Part shown: piece after piece, positions 43,793-52,713 of the stretch
Layout: every line of letters starts with the position of its first letter
How positions within the stretch are numbered: position 1 is the first letter of the stretch
Assembly: GCA_020636225.1 (NCBI GenBank)
Contig: JACJYI010000002.1
Location: 310,001-374,000, forward strand
Length of the DNA: 64,000 nt
Direction: 5' to 3'
Origin: Lewinellaceae bacterium
GTDB taxonomy: Bacteria > Bacteroidota > Bacteroidia > Chitinophagales > Saprospiraceae
The notes under the pieces: generated by a model
What the model was told of the DNA's origin: nothing
The model's input: the letters and a program-made list of their open reading frames with translations, nothing else
Databases searched by the model: none
Position numbers and translations under genes: made by a program

Positions 43793-46768
43793 ATGAAGTA
43801 CCTCTGGAAGATTCCTTTCCTATTGCTGGGAGTGATTCAGCTGAACGGGCAGAACTGCAGTGCACTGGTGATTGAGGACAGGATGGTGCAGAATACCCAA
43901 TATCTGCGCTCTGAGAATATTCCGCTGGTGATCCGTTCCAATTTTACGTATTCCCTGGAATTGCTGAATAGGGAAAAGGGCATCCTGGCCAAGGTCAGCA
44001 GCAAGGGAGGAGAGGTGCTCAATCAGGATGATGAAGTGATTTTCTGGGATCTGAACCAGGTCCGGCATGCATATCGATTCGTCGAAGTCGGCCAACGGAC
44101 ACCCGGCGTCCAGAATACCTATGAAAACGTGTTATTATTGGACCTGGAGGCCATCCAGTGGTTGTCTGAGGCATACATTGAAAAGATTTATATCAAGAAT
44201 TTCGTGAGCCACAAGATCTACCGGTATCTGTTGAATGAGAACAGGCGGGAAGAACTTCGACAAATGGCCCAGTGCTTCCTCCAGCGACTGGACAAGTCAA
44301 AAGTTGATCTGTCCATTGTGGCGGCAAGGGCACCGGAGCCCCCTGTTCAGGGCAAGGCATCCGGCCAGGAATCTGCGTCAGCTTCTTCTGAAACCCCGCC
44401 CGCTTCTGCCCGGAAGAATGTTCAGGATGATGCCGAGGTCAGGGCCATCCAGGATGAACTGCTCAGTGTGAAGACCGAAATGCGCAACCAGATCGAAGAG
44501 GAGAAGAAGCGGGCTGATCAGGCGAGATACCAGATCCAGGATGACATCCGACATACCCGGGAGGTGGCGGAAGCCAAGAAGGCGGAGATCGCCCAGGAGG
44601 TTCTGCTGGCCAGACAGCGTGCCGATGCGGAAATTGCCAAGATCCAGGAGGAGATGGCTGCCCAGGTCAAGGCAGCCAGGGACAAGGCTGGAGAACAACT
44701 TCAGCTGATTCAATTCAACGTGGAGGAATCCCGCAAACAAGCGGCGGAAGAGGTTCAGGCGTCCCGGTTGGCGGCTGCTACCGAAGTGGCCGAAGCCAGG
44801 AAGGAGGCCGCGGCGCGGATACAGGAAATCGAAAAAACACTTGAGCTGACCCGCTTGGAATATGCAGACGAGATCGCCAGTGCCCGTGAAAGTTCGGAGG
44901 CGGAGCTCAAACAGATCCGCTCTGAAACTGCTGACCTGATCAAGTCCGCCCGGGAAGCCGCGAAACGAGAGCAAACCCGTACCGTCGATGATGTCGTCGA
45001 TACCAAGAAATCCGCCAGTGCCCAGATCCTCGCCATCCAGGAAGAAACGGCAAGAAAAATTGCCGAGATCAGGGAGGCCAGCGTGATCGAGAAGGAGCGT
45101 TCAAATACCGATCTTGCTGAATATCGCAGGAAGCTTGCCCAGGAGAAAGCTGTTCTGGCGGAAAGTAATTCCTCAGAAATAGCCGAGGCTCGGGCCAGTG
45201 CGGCCCGGGAAAAAGAAGTCCTCGCCATGAATGTTGCCGATGCTCGTTCGGCCGCAGCCCAGCGGATCGACGAGATCCAGATGTCCGTCGCCCGGGAACG
45301 CGATCGGATCCAGGCCAGTCTGGATAGTGTCAGGCAGGCCGTGAACGAAGAGATGGTGGCGTTGCTGACCCAATCCGAGGAAGCCCGGAAGAAAGCCGCC
45401 GTTGAGGTGAATCAGGTAAAAAACAGGGCAGCTCTGGAAATCGCGGCAACCCAAACATCGAGAGAAGAACGGATCAATCAGATTCGCTCCGAGATGAATC
45501 GTGATTTGACCATGATCCAAAGCCGGCTGGACTCCATCAGGAAGGCCAGTGATGAGGAGGTTCTGCAGATTCGGGCATTCACGGCAAACGAGTTGAAAGC
45601 CTCTGAAGAGATCCTGCAAAAAGCCAGGCAGGCCCAGGCGACGGCCGTTCAGGAATCACGGGAAAAAGCAGAACGGGCCATTCAGGAAACCCAGGCATTG
45701 ACGGAAAAGAGGCTAGCTGAATTACGACAGGTTGAAGATCGGGAAAAGCAGGAGTATGCAGCCTCCGTCGCCGAGGCAAAGGAGAAGGCGTCAGAGCGCA
45801 CGGCATTCTTGAATCGGAATCTGGAACAGCAGTTGGACTCGCTCCGCCAGGAAGCTTCCAAGGCGCAGCTGGCGACCGTCCAGGACCTGCAGATGACCCG
45901 TGAGAAGGTGCAATCCGAAATGCTCAAGGCGAGGGAGGAATCCGTCCGTATGATCAATGATCTGCGGCAGAATGAGAATCTTGAACGCCAGCGTATTGCG
46001 GAATCACTCGCCACCAAGAAGAAACAGTATGCGGATTCGATAATGGTCATCCAGAGAAGTCTGGCGGATGACGTTCGCAAGGCTCGGGATGAGACGACGC
46101 GCATCCAGCAAGAATCCGCTTCAGCCGTTATCGAGGCCAGGGAACGAGCAGCCGCAGAAATCCAGGCCGTCCGGGAAGCAGAGGCCCTGGAGGTTCGGGA
46201 GATTCGGGAAAAAGGGAATGCGGAGCGGTTGCGCCTGGAATCCAGCGTACTGGCGGCCCGTGAATCAGCAGCCCTCCAGATCGCCAAGGCCAACGAAGCA
46301 GCGGTCATCGAGGTAACGTCATCTCAGAATCAGGCCAGGGAAGCGATCCAACGCATGGAGGAGGATCGGGACGCACAGCTCAGTTCCATCAAGGAGCAGG
46401 TGAACAAGGCCCGGGAAGATGCGGCAAGAAATATGGCGGATGCACGAGAGGAGATGGCCAGGTCGATCGAAGCCTATCGCACGGAATCCAATCAGAAGAA
46501 GGTGCAATACCTCAGTGAAGCGGAGGAGGTACGGAAGCAGACGAATGAAGAGATCAGATCTGCCCGGGAGGAAACCACCAGGGTCATTTACGAAGCTCGT
46601 CAGAACGCCAGTGCCGAGATCAGTGCGATCAAACAGGAGACTGCCAGGGAGATCAGCGCCATGAAAAAAGCGATCAATGACCTGGCCGCTGAAAAGGCAA
46701 CACTGGAAGCATCTGTCAAAGCCCTGAAAGAGGAATTATCCAGATTGAACAAGGAAAAGAAGGACTAG
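43793..46768 (+). CDS. Large exported coiled-coil protein of unknown function
   Basis: A 991-residue protein with a signal peptide (MKYLWKIPFLLLGVIQLNGQ). Residues about 21-190 form a globular domain that I do not recognise. From about 215 to the end the chain is a nearly unbroken charged helix. Motifs of the form A-R-x-x-A recur at spacings of 11, 18 and 22 residues (for example the run starting with LLARQRADAEIAKIQEEM), which is the pattern of hendecads mixed with heptads, a nearly straight or slightly right-handed coiled coil. There is no second membrane helix and no T9SS domain, so the rod should sit in the periplasm or at the outer membrane. Some 780 helical residues would span over 100 nm if extended (estimate from 0.15 nm rise per residue). 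It stands between pyrB and a thioredoxin-like gene. Confidence 0.8.
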   Translation: MKYLWKIPFLLLGVIQLNGQNCSALVIEDRMVQNTQYLRSENIPLVIRSNFTYSLELLNREKGILAKVSSKGGEVLNQDDEVIFWDLNQVRHAYRFVEVGQRTPGVQNTYENVLLLDLEAIQWLSEAYIEKIYIKNFVSHKIYRYLLNENRREELRQMAQCFLQRLDKSKVDLSIVAARAPEPPVQGKASGQESASASSETPPASARKNVQDDAEVRAIQDELLSVKTEMRNQIEEEKKRADQARYQIQDDIRHTREVAEAKKAEIAQEVLLARQRADAEIAKIQEEMAAQVKAARDKAGEQLQLIQFNVEESRKQAAEEVQASRLAAATEVAEARKEAAARIQEIEKTLELTRLEYADEIASARESSEAELKQIRSETADLIKSAREAAKREQTRTVDDVVDTKKSASAQILAIQEETARKIAEIREASVIEKERSNTDLAEYRRKLAQEKAVLAESNSSEIAEARASAAREKEVLAMNVADARSAAAQRIDEIQMSVARERDRIQASLDSVRQAVNEEMVALLTQSEEARKKAAVEVNQVKNRAALEIAATQTSREERINQIRSEMNRDLTMIQSRLDSIRKASDEEVLQIRAFTANELKASEEILQKARQAQATAVQESREKAERAIQETQALTEKRLAELRQVEDREKQEYAASVAEAKEKASERTAFLNRNLEQQLDSLRQEASKAQLATVQDLQMTREKVQSEMLKAREESVRMINDLRQNENLERQRIAESLATKKKQYADSIMVIQRSLADDVRKARDETTRIQQESASAVIEARERAAAEIQAVREAEALEVREIREKGNAERLRLESSVLAARESAALQIAKANEAAVIEVTSSQNQAREAIQRMEEDRDAQLSSIKEQVNKAREDAARNMADAREEMARSIEAYRTESNQKKVQYLSEAEEVRKQTNEEIRSAREETTRVIYEARQNASAEISAIKQETAREISAMKKAINDLAAEKATLEASVKALKEELSRLNKEKKD

Positions 46769-46815
46769 CATCTGGCCCGGGTTCCGTTAACAAAAACATA
46801 ATCCTGGTTCCTGGA

Positions 46816-46847
46816 TTTGCAGGGGTGTCCGTTTCATGCCATTTTTG
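46816..46847 (+). promoter_or_regulatory. Likely promoter of the TlpA-like gene
   Basis: TTTG at 46816-46819 and CATTTTTG at 46840-46847 (five of six fixed positions) are separated by 20 bases, the normal Bacteroidota minus-33/minus-7 spacing. The box ends 21 bases before the ATG. Confidence 0.5.
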
Positions 46848-46868
46848 CTTTCCCCTTAAGTCAAGACT

Positions 46869-48299
46869 ATGTTGAATCGATTGCTTTTTCTGTTACTCGT
46901 ATTCGTTATTGGAACATCTCTGGACGCACAGACAGGCTATGATATCCGGGTGGAGACAAAGAACTATGCGCACGATACGCTCTATCTGGGCTTCTACTAT
47001 GGGGACAAGCAGTATCTGAAAGACACCGCGATCATTGAAAAAGGGAAATTTCGATTCCAGGGCGAGGAAGAACTGGCCCCTGGGATGTATCTCATTCTCC
47101 TCCAACCTGACAACAGCTTTGTGCAGTTGAATATCAATCGGGGCAAGCAGCGGATGGATATCAAATTCGATGCCCAGGACCCGGTTGAATCCTTTGTTTC
47201 CAAGAATGACGATGATAATCAGGCATTTTACACCTATATCCGATACCTGAACAAGCGTCGTCCGGAAGCCGATGAATTGCGGAAACAATTGGAGTTGGCT
47301 GGTTCCGACCCTGATGAAAAGGCCCGAATCGAGGAAAAGCTCAAGTCGATCAATGACCAGGTCAAGGCCTTTCAATTGAAGTTGATCAAGGATCATCCAG
47401 GCACATTGACGGCCGCCCTCATCTCATCCTTCCAGGAGATTGATATTCCGGAGTTTACCGGAGACGAAAAGGAGGTGCAGGTTCAGAAGTATCACTACTT
47501 CATGGATCATTACTTCGATCACATCGATTTTTCTGATGAACGAATGATCCGAACCTCGTTCTTTTTCCAGAAGGTCAATGATTATGTCCAGAAGCATACG
47601 GTCCAGATGCCTGACTCATTGATCAAGGCAGTGGATCGGGTGCTGAAGCTTTGCCAGCCGAATGAGGAGGCCTTCAAGTTCTTTCTGGTCCATTTCGTGA
47701 ATGTCTATGCCAAATCCAACATCATTGGTATGGATGCTGTATATGTCCACATCGTTGATGAATACTATGCCAAGGGAGCCGCGCCCTGGGTGGATGAGGA
47801 ACAACTGAGTAAAATGACAAAAAATGCGGCATCCCTGCGTCCAATCCTGATCGGTGAGATTGCTCCGGATATCATGATGCAGCGACGCGACGGCTCGAAG
47901 ATCGCCCTCCACGAGATCAAGTCTCCATATACCGTCCTGATGTTCTGGGCGCCGGATTGCGGACACTGCCAGAAGTCCATGCCCAAGGTGGTCGAGTTCT
48001 ACAACAAGTTCAAGGACAAGGGGGTCGAGCTCTTTTCCGTGTGTACCAAGGTCACGGATAAAGTGCCAGATTGCTGGAAGATGGTGGACGAAAAGGAGAT
48101 GGACATCTGGATCAATGTGGTCGATCCTTACCTGCTCTCCAAGTTTAGCACGCTCTATGATGTACGGTCTACTCCCCAGATCTTCATCCTCGATGCCGAC
48201 AAGAAAATCTTGCTCAAGCGGTTGGCCGCCGATCAACTTGAAGACGTGATGCAGGAATTGATGGACCGCCAGGAGCAGCTGAACGAACAATTCAAATAG
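46869..48299 (+). CDS. TlpA-like thiol-disulfide protein with DUF4369 and DUF5106-like domains
   Basis: A 476-residue exported protein. Signal peptide ends GTSLDAQ. Residues about 22-120 are a beta-rich DUF4369-type domain (DTLYLGFYYGDKQYLKDTA), residues 120-330 a helical DUF5106-like region, and residues 335-476 a thioredoxin-fold domain with the active site WAPDCGHCQKSMP (CGHC) and the cis-Pro segment STPQIFILD. This layout is common in Bacteroidota envelope proteins that reduce or isomerise disulfides. Partner unknown; the neighbouring coiled-coil protein has few Cys. Confidence 0.9.
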   Translation: MLNRLLFLLLVFVIGTSLDAQTGYDIRVETKNYAHDTLYLGFYYGDKQYLKDTAIIEKGKFRFQGEEELAPGMYLILLQPDNSFVQLNINRGKQRMDIKFDAQDPVESFVSKNDDDNQAFYTYIRYLNKRRPEADELRKQLELAGSDPDEKARIEEKLKSINDQVKAFQLKLIKDHPGTLTAALISSFQEIDIPEFTGDEKEVQVQKYHYFMDHYFDHIDFSDERMIRTSFFFQKVNDYVQKHTVQMPDSLIKAVDRVLKLCQPNEEAFKFFLVHFVNVYAKSNIIGMDAVYVHIVDEYYAKGAAPWVDEEQLSKMTKNAASLRPILIGEIAPDIMMQRRDGSKIALHEIKSPYTVLMFWAPDCGHCQKSMPKVVEFYNKFKDKGVELFSVCTKVTDKVPDCWKMVDEKEMDIWINVVDPYLLSKFSTLYDVRSTPQIFILDADKKILLKRLAADQLEDVMQELMDRQEQLNEQFK

Positions 48300-48348
48300 G
48301 GCGGATCAGACTGGCTGCCTGTGCCGGGCAGAACCCCATGGTCAGCAA

Positions 48349-51300
48349 TTACTGGCCATCCTTCTTCTTCTTGAGCGGGTCCCAGTTCTTCAGTTTTTCC
48401 TTGATCTTGTCCGCTTCTTCCTTCGCCTTGTCGCCACCGATCTCCTCGATCTTTTTGCCAACCTCTTTACCAAGCACCTCTTCGGCTTTTTTTGCGGCTT
48501 CTTCCCTGGCCCTGGCCAATGCCGTGTCAACCTGTTGGTTGGCCTGCTTTTTCAGGGTATCCAGTTTCTGCTGAGCTTCCTTCCTGATCTGTTCACTGGC
48601 TTCCTGGACCTTTTTCTCCCCGAGTCGTCGTAAGGAGTCCTTGGCCTGCTGGGTGATGTCCGCTGCCGTGTTGCCAAGCTGCTCCCCGACGGTTGCCCCT
48701 TGCCCATCCGCACCCAGAAGCTGCACGGCATAGGTCGGCGAGGAGATGTTGCCGCCGATCTTGACCAGGACATTCACGTATTCTCCGAGGGAAACCGGAA
48801 TCCCCTTTTTGGCCGCCTCGGACTCGATCCATTTCAATCCTGATGTGGCAGATGCCGTCACGGCATTCTTTTCCATCAGTTTACGCGGGATCCTGGCCTT
48901 GACATGGTAATTCATATCCTGGGTCAGACTGTGTGACCCACCAATGGTCATCAGGATATCCTGATAGGAATAGTCAAAGTCTTTCAGTTCAAGCATGCCG
49001 TTCCGAAACTCAAACCAGTTCTTGGTTCCCTTCAGGTCAAGATTCTTTAATTCCTTGACGTTCAGTTTCTGTGCCAATCCTTCCAAGGGTTTGAACCCTT
49101 TGACCACACTATTGAAGGTTTCCAGAAATCCGGCTGCCTCCAGGGTGGCCAGATCAGGCATCATATCCTGGCCCAGAATGCCATCCATCATCATATTGGA
49201 AGAAAAATTCCCCTGAATGTATTTCCCGATCGGAGCCAGCATGGCGAAACTCGGAAATGATGAAAAGACCTTTTGGAAATCCAGCTTTTGGAAGTCGTAT
49301 TTCAGGTGGAATGCCGGCTTTGAGAGATCCTGGGTATTGTAGGACCCGGCCAGGGCAATCTTGCCGCCGAGACCATCTGCATCAAACTGGCTGAGCCGAA
49401 TTTCCTCATTGATCACATTCAGTTGCGCATCCACTTGCCGGAGGTCCAGATCGGTGTAGATCAGGTGGTCGATGTGGGCCGTGGTGGTCATATTGACCTG
49501 CGCCGGCACCGGAATGGGAGCATATGCGTCTTCGGAGGGAGAGCCATTCTCGGCCGATTCCGGCATGAACTGATTCAGATCGAGAAATCGTGAATCCAGT
49601 CGCATCTGCCCTCGCAATTCTGCGTTCCCGGCAAGCCAACCGAGCAGATTCTCCATTTGCCCTTGTATCCGCACGTCTGATGGCCCCAGCTGTGCAGCCA
49701 GTTCGGCAATATTCAAGACGGTCGGACCAGCAGTTCCGTTCAATCTGACCTTCTCAATGGTCATCTGGTTGGCGATCAATTTGCCCACAGTCATGTCCAC
49801 AGAGAGATCATAGGTTTGGACAGGTAATTCGGCGGGGCTGTCGCTGGTCGGTTCTGTGGCCACATCCTCTTCTGTTGAAGTAGAGGACCATTCGTCCAGA
49901 TCGATCAGTTGGCTTCGGACGGTCATTTGCCCCTTCAGCGTGCGTTCGGGGTGAAGAAATGCCAGGACATTGTCAAATCGCGCATTGATCTGCAGATCAC
50001 TTTTCCCGGCCTGGATCACCAGGTCTTTGGTGCTGACCGCCTGCGGTGAGAATTGGATGGTACCGGAGGAAATGCCCAATGATGGTTGCCCGGAAGTTTG
50101 GTACAGAATATTCCTGACAGAGGCTTGACCATGCAAATCCACGGCATCCACCCGGGCGGCATCCAGGTCGGACATACGGGCACGAATGCCCAGATCCAGG
50201 GAGATTTGACCCGCCAATTGTGCGGCTTCAAGAGGGAAGGCCTGTTGGAGCACCGCCAGATCAAGACCTCCAGCGGCTTCAAGATCGACGAATGGGTCAG
50301 TGAACAGGTCCTTGGCATTCAGGTGACCGCGGATCGACTGGTCCTTGATCGTGACTTGAAAGACTGGCATCGATATCGTCATGGCCTCCAGCTGGTTGCC
50401 AGGCTGTTCGAGATGAAGGTCCAACGCCAGGTCTTCGATCGGAACCGGAAGATCGGGATATTGGATCTGGCCATCACCGATGTTGACCTTGAAGGAAAAT
50501 GCGGGAAAGGACGTCTCGCTGTAGGTGCCTTTCATCCAGGCATCCAGGGCAAATGTTCCCGTAGCTTTCAATGCGGCGTAATCACGGGTATAGGCGCCTG
50601 GAATCATGGACCAGACATGACGAATATCCGATTGAGGGCTGGAGAAACGGAGGTCCATGACGATGTCCTCCTCCGGCATGCTGATGGAACCTTCTCCCAC
50701 CAGGGAGAGGTCGTTCAGTTGCATCTGGTTGCTCCCGAACGCAAAACGCATTTGGTCCAGATCGACATCCAGATCTGCTTCCATGGAGGCCTTGACCCGT
50801 GACAGGTAGCTGGTGCCATCATAGACCATGTTCAATGTATCGATCGTGGTGGATGTCTGTAATACAAACTGACTCTGGGTGAAATCACCGGTTCCGGAGT
50901 GATTCAGGCCGATCATGTCCATTTGGAATGGCATAGTCCTGTCATCGTATCGGATCCGGCCATTGCTGATCCGATAGGATTCGATTGCTCCCTGGATAGG
51001 GGTGGCGACCTCCGGAGTCGCTTGCAAAGTGGTATCTGGATAGGTCAGATCGTAGTTGGCCGATCCATCTTCCAGCACCAGTACCTGGATGGACGGGTCG
51101 TCCAGGAAGAGACGTTTGATGCGCAAAGGGGCATCTGACCGGATGAGGTCCCAAACCGATAGCGCCACTTCGGCCTGAGAACATGTCAGGAACGGATAAC
51201 CGTCGAATGCGTCCTTACCGACAATGGACAGATCATCGATTTGCACAGAGAGCAGCGGGAACTGGCGAAAGAGGCTCAGGTCGATGTCTGAGAAATCGAT

Positions 51301-51444
51301 GGTGGCCCGAAGATCCTTGTTGGCCTCTTCCCGTAGAACGGCCAGAACATCATCCTTGAACACGCTCGGCAGGATGAGGGCAGCGGCAAGAAATAATCCG
51401 GTCAGGATGGATAGAATGATCAGAATTCGTCTCAGGATTCGCAT
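48349..51444 (-). CDS. AsmA-like membrane-anchored protein with charged helical tail
   Basis: A 1031-residue protein. One N-terminal membrane helix (ILIILSILTGLFLAAALIL) is followed by the AsmA start pattern INFSDIDLSLF-like segment DFSDIDLSLFRQFPLLSVQI and long beta-rich repeats typical of the AsmA/TamB/YhdP group, including an AsmA C-terminal region around 690-900 (YTDLDLRQVDAQLNVINEEI and GSYNTQDL). AsmA-like proteins bridge the periplasm and are linked to phospholipid transport to the outer membrane. The last 110 residues form a Lys/Glu/Ala-rich helical tail ending KKKKDGQ, which is not typical. Start at 51444 is chosen for the membrane helix. Confidence 0.85.
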   Translation of the reverse strand: MRILRRILIILSILTGLFLAAALILPSVFKDDVLAVLREEANKDLRATIDFSDIDLSLFRQFPLLSVQIDDLSIVGKDAFDGYPFLTCSQAEVALSVWDLIRSDAPLRIKRLFLDDPSIQVLVLEDGSANYDLTYPDTTLQATPEVATPIQGAIESYRISNGRIRYDDRTMPFQMDMIGLNHSGTGDFTQSQFVLQTSTTIDTLNMVYDGTSYLSRVKASMEADLDVDLDQMRFAFGSNQMQLNDLSLVGEGSISMPEEDIVMDLRFSSPQSDIRHVWSMIPGAYTRDYAALKATGTFALDAWMKGTYSETSFPAFSFKVNIGDGQIQYPDLPVPIEDLALDLHLEQPGNQLEAMTISMPVFQVTIKDQSIRGHLNAKDLFTDPFVDLEAAGGLDLAVLQQAFPLEAAQLAGQISLDLGIRARMSDLDAARVDAVDLHGQASVRNILYQTSGQPSLGISSGTIQFSPQAVSTKDLVIQAGKSDLQINARFDNVLAFLHPERTLKGQMTVRSQLIDLDEWSSTSTEEDVATEPTSDSPAELPVQTYDLSVDMTVGKLIANQMTIEKVRLNGTAGPTVLNIAELAAQLGPSDVRIQGQMENLLGWLAGNAELRGQMRLDSRFLDLNQFMPESAENGSPSEDAYAPIPVPAQVNMTTTAHIDHLIYTDLDLRQVDAQLNVINEEIRLSQFDADGLGGKIALAGSYNTQDLSKPAFHLKYDFQKLDFQKVFSSFPSFAMLAPIGKYIQGNFSSNMMMDGILGQDMMPDLATLEAAGFLETFNSVVKGFKPLEGLAQKLNVKELKNLDLKGTKNWFEFRNGMLELKDFDYSYQDILMTIGGSHSLTQDMNYHVKARIPRKLMEKNAVTASATSGLKWIESEAAKKGIPVSLGEYVNVLVKIGGNISSPTYAVQLLGADGQGATVGEQLGNTAADITQQAKDSLRRLGEKKVQEASEQIRKEAQQKLDTLKKQANQQVDTALARAREEAAKKAEEVLGKEVGKKIEEIGGDKAKEEADKIKEKLKNWDPLKKKKDGQ

Positions 51445-51472
51445 GGTTGGGGATTGTCGACGATATAACGTA

Positions 51473-51480
51473 TAACTTTG
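51473..51480 (+). promoter_or_regulatory. Minus-7 box of the ribonuclease D operon
   Basis: TAACTTTG is a perfect TAnnTTTG element 42 bases upstream of the ATG at 51523 and 28 bases from the divergent AsmA-like start. Confidence 0.62.
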
Positions 51481-51522
51481 GTGCAAAGGTGCGCGTTCCA
51501 TCTTGATTTCAATACGCTTTTT

Positions 51523-52713
51523 ATGTCCTCCTCTTCACCATCTGATCTGCCTGTCATCCTCCTTGACCAACCCGCCCAGTTGGAAGATCTTTGGCGTCGG
51601 CTGGATCGCTCCGACTGGTTCGGCTTTGATACCGAATTCATAGGTGAACGACGGGATATACCGCTGATCTGCCTGATCCAGCTCATCACGGATGAGGCCA
51701 TCTATCTGATCGATCCGCTTCACGCCACCGGATGGGAGCGTCTGGGTGACTACATCGCCTCTGAGCGGATCCTGAAGTTGACCCATGCCGGCGAGAATGA
51801 CTATCGATTGATCTATCAGCTGCTGGATATTCTGCCAAGGAATGTCTTTGACCTGCAGGTAGCCGTTGCTTTCATGGGTATTCGCTATCCGGCATCCCTG
51901 TCCACCATCCTGTCTGAGGTTCTCGACCAGCCAACGTCAAAGGGGTTTACCATTGCCGACTGGACCATCCGGCCGTTACCCCCCAAAATGGTGCGGTATG
52001 CCGTGGAGGATGTAAAATTCCTCTGGCAGTTGTATGAAGTGGTCAGGGCGAAACTCGAACAGTCTGGGCGATATGCCTGGGCGGAAGATGAGATGAAGCA
52101 ATGGGAGCAGGAAGATATGTATACCACTGACCCATTGAAAAAGCTGCTTCATCAACGGGCAATTGCCGGTTTTCCAGAGCAGGAAAAGATCTTTATGCTC
52201 CGAATAGGCCAATGGCGAATGCAAGAGGCTGAGCGCACCGGAGAAAAGGAAGAGGCCATCCTGTCGAGCAAGCAGATAGTGGAGATCGCCCGGGCGATCC
52301 ACTCGGGTGCGGAGGCACTGTTTCGAAGCAGGATCCTGCCGAAGGCCTTTATTCGACGGATGGCGGACCAATTGATGTCCTGGTACCAGACGCCACCAAC
52401 GGCCGAGGAATTGAAGCTGGTCTATTATTACACTCCCCGGGAAGCTGTGGATCCGGTCAATGAAGCACATGCCATGCTGGTCTATCAGATTCTCCAGATC
52501 TATTGCATGGAAGAGTCGATTGCCGTGGATATGGTCATGCCACCTTCTGAGATGAAGCGATACCGGATGTTTTCGGATTACCAGGCACCAGTCTTCGATC
52601 ATGGATGGCGATCGGAATTTCTTCCTCTCCAGGTGCGTTCACTCCTCGAAAATCGGCTGAATATCCGTCTTTCTGTTCAGGCAAATGGATTACTGTTAAC
52701 CACGGCATCGTGA
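51523..52713 (+). CDS. rnd: Ribonuclease D-like 3'-5' exonuclease
   Basis: A 396-residue DEDDy exonuclease for tRNA 3' end trimming. Exo motifs: ExoI FGFDTEFIGE (Asp and Glu ligands), ExoII LTHAGENDYRLI, ExoIII YAVEDVKFLWQLYE (Tyr and Asp). An HRDC-like helical region follows from about 215 (LLHQRAIAGFPEQEKIFMLR). E. coli RNase D has about 375 residues, so the length fits. The stop TGA overlaps the GTG start of the ABC gene (GTGA), indicating coupling. Confidence 0.9.
   Translation: MSSSSPSDLPVILLDQPAQLEDLWRRLDRSDWFGFDTEFIGERRDIPLICLIQLITDEAIYLIDPLHATGWERLGDYIASERILKLTHAGENDYRLIYQLLDILPRNVFDLQVAVAFMGIRYPASLSTILSEVLDQPTSKGFTIADWTIRPLPPKMVRYAVEDVKFLWQLYEVVRAKLEQSGRYAWAEDEMKQWEQEDMYTTDPLKKLLHQRAIAGFPEQEKIFMLRIGQWRMQEAERTGEKEEAILSSKQIVEIARAIHSGAEALFRSRILPKAFIRRMADQLMSWYQTPPTAEELKLVYYYTPREAVDPVNEAHAMLVYQILQIYCMEESIAVDMVMPPSEMKRYRMFSDYQAPVFDHGWRSEFLPLQVRSLLENRLNIRLSVQANGLLLTTAS

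Noticed and set aside
48300..48348. Small hairpin between the TlpA-like and AsmA-like genes as a terminator
   Set aside because: The stem (CTGCC/GGCAG) is only 5 bp and no T-run follows.
50086..50802. Plus-strand open frame of 238 codons
   Set aside because: Antisense to the AsmA-like gene; no recognisable protein features.
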